From Lachnospiraceae bacterium UBA4348 (lineage in GTDB: Bacteria; Bacillota; Clostridia; Lachnospirales; Lachnospiraceae), in contig DGTA01000136.1 in assembly GCA_002394165.1 (NCBI GenBank), positions 1 to 25,156 on the forward strand: DNA of 25,156 nucleotides, in the 5' to 3' direction. The notes under the pieces are model-generated. The model made no database searches and was not told the origin of the DNA. It saw nothing but the letters and a program-made list of their open reading frames with translations. The position numbers were made by a program, and so were the translations under genes. Below are positions 22,813 through 25,156 of this stretch, piece after piece (within the stretch, counting starts at the first letter, position 1; each line of letters starts with the position of its first letter).

Positions 22813-22849
22813 GAAAAAGAAAGGCCGCCGCATCGAATGCGGCAGCCTT
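22805..22849 (-). terminator. Rho-independent terminator of the secreted-protein gene
   Basis: Thirteen-base arms at 22849-22837 and 22833-22821 flank a 3-base loop, followed on the minus strand by a T-rich run (TTTCTTTTTC). The only imperfect position is a G-U pair in the minus-strand RNA but an A-C mismatch on the plus strand, so the hairpin is built for minus-strand transcripts. It lies 31 bases after the stop of the 22881-24320 gene. Confidence 0.87.
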
Positions 22850-22880
22850 TTAAAATCTGTCAGACAGTCCGATCAGAGGA

Positions 22881-24320
22881 TCAGAGAGAATTATAATAGT
22901 TCTGGAGGTTCTCTCCGATCTGTTGGATCAGGGTACCAAACTCCTCAAGGGTGTAATTTGAGATATCAATGCTCTCGCTCTCGATCGCTTCCGTCTTGTC
23001 TTCATTCGTTCCGGTGAAGTCAATGTGGAAACCGGTGAAGCTTGTATCACCCGTAAGAGCATCAAGGCCGCTCAGGTCGACGGAGATGACATCACTGTCG
23101 CCGAGATTCTCAGCTTTCATCTCGAAAACGGCACCTGCAAAGTTTGCTGTAGCGGTGAATACCGGGCAGCCGAATCTGGTAGCCTGGGTCTTGCTGACAT
23201 TGAGTACGAATTCACCCATCTGGGCACCGCCAAAGAAGAAGCCAATCTTCAGGACAGACTCTTCTGCCGTCTCAGAAGTCTCAAAGCGTGCCATAAGAGC
23301 CTCATCGCCCTGTGCAAAGTAGACACAGGCCAGAACACCGTCTGCGCCGCTTCCGTTTTCAAATCCTACGCATGCGGGAGTTCCTTCTGCGTCAAAATTC
23401 ACTCTGACAAGAACGGGATTTCCTTCGGAAACACCGACCTGTACATTAAGGCTGAGGGAGGCAAGTGCCTGTCCGAATGCCTCGGCATTCTGAGTCAGGA
23501 TCTCGGGAAGATTATCAAGAACGGCGTAGATCTGGTTGTAAGCCTCATCAATGTCTTCCGCGCTCATCTCATCAGTGAAGTTTACAAGCGTGTCATACAT
23601 GGGACGCATCTGATCAAGCTGCTTTCTGTAAACAACAACGAGTCTGTCATCTTCCTTGATGATCGCGGCAAGTTTTTCGCAGATCTGTGTAAACTGCTCA
23701 GCAGTCGGAGCCCAGGTATAGAGATCGCCGTTCTTGTTCATCTCAAGATACGGAAGTTCGATGTCAACACCGGTCTCAGCCGTGGTGCTTTCCTGCATGC
23801 TCTCCGTAACGAGCTGGATGTAGGGAGCCATCATATCCTGGATCTCTTCCTCGCTCATCCCGGCAAGCGGGCTGGAAATGCTGCCGGTCATGTTTCCGGC
23901 AAGATCATTCAGGTCGATCCCCAGCTGTTCGAGCAGGGATGTTACCTGAGTGGAAATATTGGTCACGAATGCCTGGTAATCAATGCTGATGCTGTTCTCA
24001 AGAGCCTGGGGGATCTCAAGGACCAGGTGCTGAGCGTCCGCATCGGCGCGCAGGGTGAAGAAATCCAGTCCGGCGATGACCGCCTTAAGGGTCGCTTTGA
24101 ACGAATCTTCCATTTTCCCGCTGAGCGTGATATTGCTCACTTCAAGGACCTGGTTGATCTCTTCGGCATCAGTCCCTTCACCGTAGACCTGTCCGGTAAT
24201 GGTGAGTGTCTGCGCCTGCGCGGGCATCTCCGCAGCAGATACATGGATGCTGATCACCATGGACATGATGATCGCCATAGTGATCATCAGTGAAATAAGT
24301 TTCTTACTGAGTCTTTTCAT
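22881..24320 (-). CDS. Exported protein of unknown function
   Basis: The 479-residue protein has a clear signal peptide: basic start MKRLSKKLIS, hydrophobic core, and SAA just before residue 31 as probable cleavage site. There is no lipobox and no C-terminal anchor. The mature part is acidic and begins with a predicted beta-rich segment (TLTITGQVYGEG, then EVSNITLSGKMEDSFKATL). A helical middle of about residues 110-290 and another beta-rich region (about 300-450) follow. Four cysteines occur in the mature part. I recognise no family; a lipoprotein-like half-barrel fold is only a guess. The start is certain, as GGAGGTG lies 6 bases before ATG. It is 39 bases downstream of another exported-protein gene, in the same direction, and ends at a strong terminator. 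Confidence 0.82.
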   Translation of the reverse strand: MKRLSKKLISLMITMAIIMSMVISIHVSAAEMPAQAQTLTITGQVYGEGTDAEEINQVLEVSNITLSGKMEDSFKATLKAVIAGLDFFTLRADADAQHLVLEIPQALENSISIDYQAFVTNISTQVTSLLEQLGIDLNDLAGNMTGSISSPLAGMSEEEIQDMMAPYIQLVTESMQESTTAETGVDIELPYLEMNKNGDLYTWAPTAEQFTQICEKLAAIIKEDDRLVVVYRKQLDQMRPMYDTLVNFTDEMSAEDIDEAYNQIYAVLDNLPEILTQNAEAFGQALASLSLNVQVGVSEGNPVLVRVNFDAEGTPACVGFENGSGADGVLACVYFAQGDEALMARFETSETAEESVLKIGFFFGGAQMGEFVLNVSKTQATRFGCPVFTATANFAGAVFEMKAENLGDSDVISVDLSGLDALTGDTSFTGFHIDFTGTNEDKTEAIESESIDISNYTLEEFGTLIQQIGENLQNYYNSL

Positions 24321-24359
24321 TAAGCACCTCCGTGAAAGAAAGATTAAAAGAGCTGTTAT

Positions 24360-25156
24360 TTACTCAAGCACGTTCACAATGCAGGTATAGGAACCGACAT
24401 ACCCCTCTGCAGAGTAATAGTCGATCGCTACTTCTGATGTTCCCGGGCTGTATAGAGTCATGCTGAAGCTGTCATCTCCGTTTGCCAGATCAAAGGTGGT
24501 CTTGTCGATGGCGACCTGGCTGCCGTCCGAGCTGACGATCTCGGCATAGGTGATGGTCTCAGGATCATATACCAGTTTTCCGGTCACGGTGCTGCCCGCT
24601 TTCAGTCCCGTGATGCTGCCGGCATTAACGGAAACACCGAAATCACCGGTCATGATCTGCGTGCTCGTGGAGATATCAGCGGTAACATCCATATTGTCTG
24701 CCGTTGCAGCCGTTCCCTCGACCGATACGGTATAAGTTCTGTTTCTCTCAAAGGCATATCCGAGTTCAATGAAGAACGTAGTGCCGTCCTCGCCGTTCTC
24801 CCACATATTGTTCAGGAGATCTTCGGGAGAAGTGGCGGTGGTATATACCTTCGAGGTATCCGTCAGGTCAACGGAAGCAACCTGGTTCATGGACTCGTCA
24901 TAGACGGTCACTTTTCCGGATACGGGAACCACATTTCCGGCGTTCACTTCGAACTTCAGCAAACTTCCGCCGGCAGCGCTGTCTGCTGCATCGGAACTTG
25001 CATTGACAAGGACCTTTTCCGTGATTTCAAGCACAGGTGCCGGAGCCGGCTCTTCAACCGCTTCGGGTTCTTCTTCGGGAACCGGGATCTCTTCAGGTGC
25101 CGGTTCTTCTTCAACTGCAGGGGCTTCCTCAACTGCCGGAGCTTCCTCGACTGCCG
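24360..25156 (-). CDS. Probable surface or secreted protein, C-terminal part (N-terminus outside the window)
   Basis: The frame is open from the TAA at 24362-24360 to the right edge, giving 264 residues without a start; the GTG at 25034 is simply an internal valine. The first 40 visible residues are a low-complexity Pro/Glu/Ala/Val stretch with repeats of the type AVEEAP, typical of a wall-spanning or spacer region. The rest (about 224 residues) looks like two beta-sandwich domains: one near SLLKFEVNAGNVVPVSGKVT and a second near DFGVSVNAGSITGLKAGSTV, both containing a VNAG motif, suggesting an internal duplication. The domains are rich in Thr, Ser, Val and Asp and have only one cysteine, near the C-terminus. 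No LPXTG motif is present at the C-terminus. I do not recognise the family. It is likely co-transcribed with the exported-protein gene 39 bases downstream. Confidence 0.75.
   Translation of the reverse strand, partial: AVEEAPAVEEAPAVEEEPAPEEIPVPEEEPEAVEEPAPAPVLEITEKVLVNASSDAADSAAGGSLLKFEVNAGNVVPVSGKVTVYDESMNQVASVDLTDTSKVYTTATSPEDLLNNMWENGEDGTTFFIELGYAFERNRTYTVSVEGTAATADNMDVTADISTSTQIMTGDFGVSVNAGSITGLKAGSTVTGKLVYDPETITYAEIVSSDGSQVAIDKTTFDLANGDDSFSMTLYSPGTSEVAIDYYSAEGYVGSYTCIVNVLE
25105..25156. repeat. 18-base tandem repeat coding for an Ala-Val-Glu-Glu-Ala-Pro spacer
   Basis: Units at 25105-25122, 25123-25140 and 25141-25156 (cut by the window edge) follow the pattern GCTTCCTCAACTGCCGGA with few changes. 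On the minus strand each encodes a hexapeptide close to PAVEEA. The array probably continues beyond the window. Confidence 0.7.

Noticed and set aside
23025..24293. A long plus-strand open frame (422 codons) opposite the exported-protein gene
   Set aside because: The minus-strand gene has a signal peptide, a strong ribosome site and a strand-specific terminator. The plus frame has no ribosome site and no recognisable protein features.
1..25156. A CRISPR array, tRNA, rRNA, insertion sequence or prophage
   Set aside because: I saw no spaced repeat array, tRNA-like cloverleaf, transposase or phage structural gene; the lone tyrosine recombinase is not sufficient evidence for a mobile element.

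Overview
The window looks like a chromosomal segment of a Gram-positive member of the Clostridia, most likely a Lachnospiraceae-type bacterium with moderately high GC. The evidence is the gene order (Met-gamma-lyase-like protein, FAD dehydrogenase, radC, mreBCD, PBP2, minC, rodA, mgsA), strong AGGAGG-type ribosome binding sites, many TTG starts, SepF, and a divergent MreB of the type I associate with that group. There are no rRNA, tRNA, CRISPR or insertion-sequence features, and no gene-free stretch exceeds 300 bases.

Positions 1-11617 (+) hold the end of a PLP-enzyme gene, an FAD-dependent dehydrogenase, radC, and a tightly packed elongasome operon: mreB, mreC, mreD, PBP2 (mrdA) and rodA, with minC inside it and mgsA plus a D-Ala-D-Ala carboxypeptidase at its end. 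A consensus-like promoter lies just before radC. Most junctions are gaps of 1-36 bases or short overlaps. PBP2 carries an insertion of about 245 residues at the start of its transpeptidase domain, and minC stands without minD or minE.

Positions 11621-14916 (+) begin with a small P-loop protein that has its own promoter and terminator. A second unit follows: an HlyD-like single-pass membrane protein, yggS/ylmE and sepF, closed by a terminator. Positions 14938-18792 (+) are housekeeping genes in close series: aroB, lspA, rluD, cdd and a class II ketose-bisphosphate aldolase. The ylmG/ylmH/divIVA genes that often follow sepF are not here.

Positions 18817-25156 are all on the minus strand, convergent with the rest. 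They hold a solitary tyrosine recombinase with complete catalytic residues and a structured leader, then an operon of an L,D-transpeptidase (two FN3-like domains) with a membrane-anchored M20 peptidase. Last come two exported proteins of unknown function, one cut by the window edge. This arm is enriched in surface functions and is the least understood part.

Functionally the window is mainly about building and dividing the cell envelope: lateral-wall synthesis, wall trimming and cross-linking, division (MinC, SepF), lipoprotein processing (LspA) and surface proteins. No mobile element, defence island or biosynthetic cluster was found. The best leads for undescribed biology are the secreted pair at the right edge, the HlyD-like protein inside the division cluster, the small P-loop protein, the PBP2 insertion, and the altered active site of the MgsA homologue.
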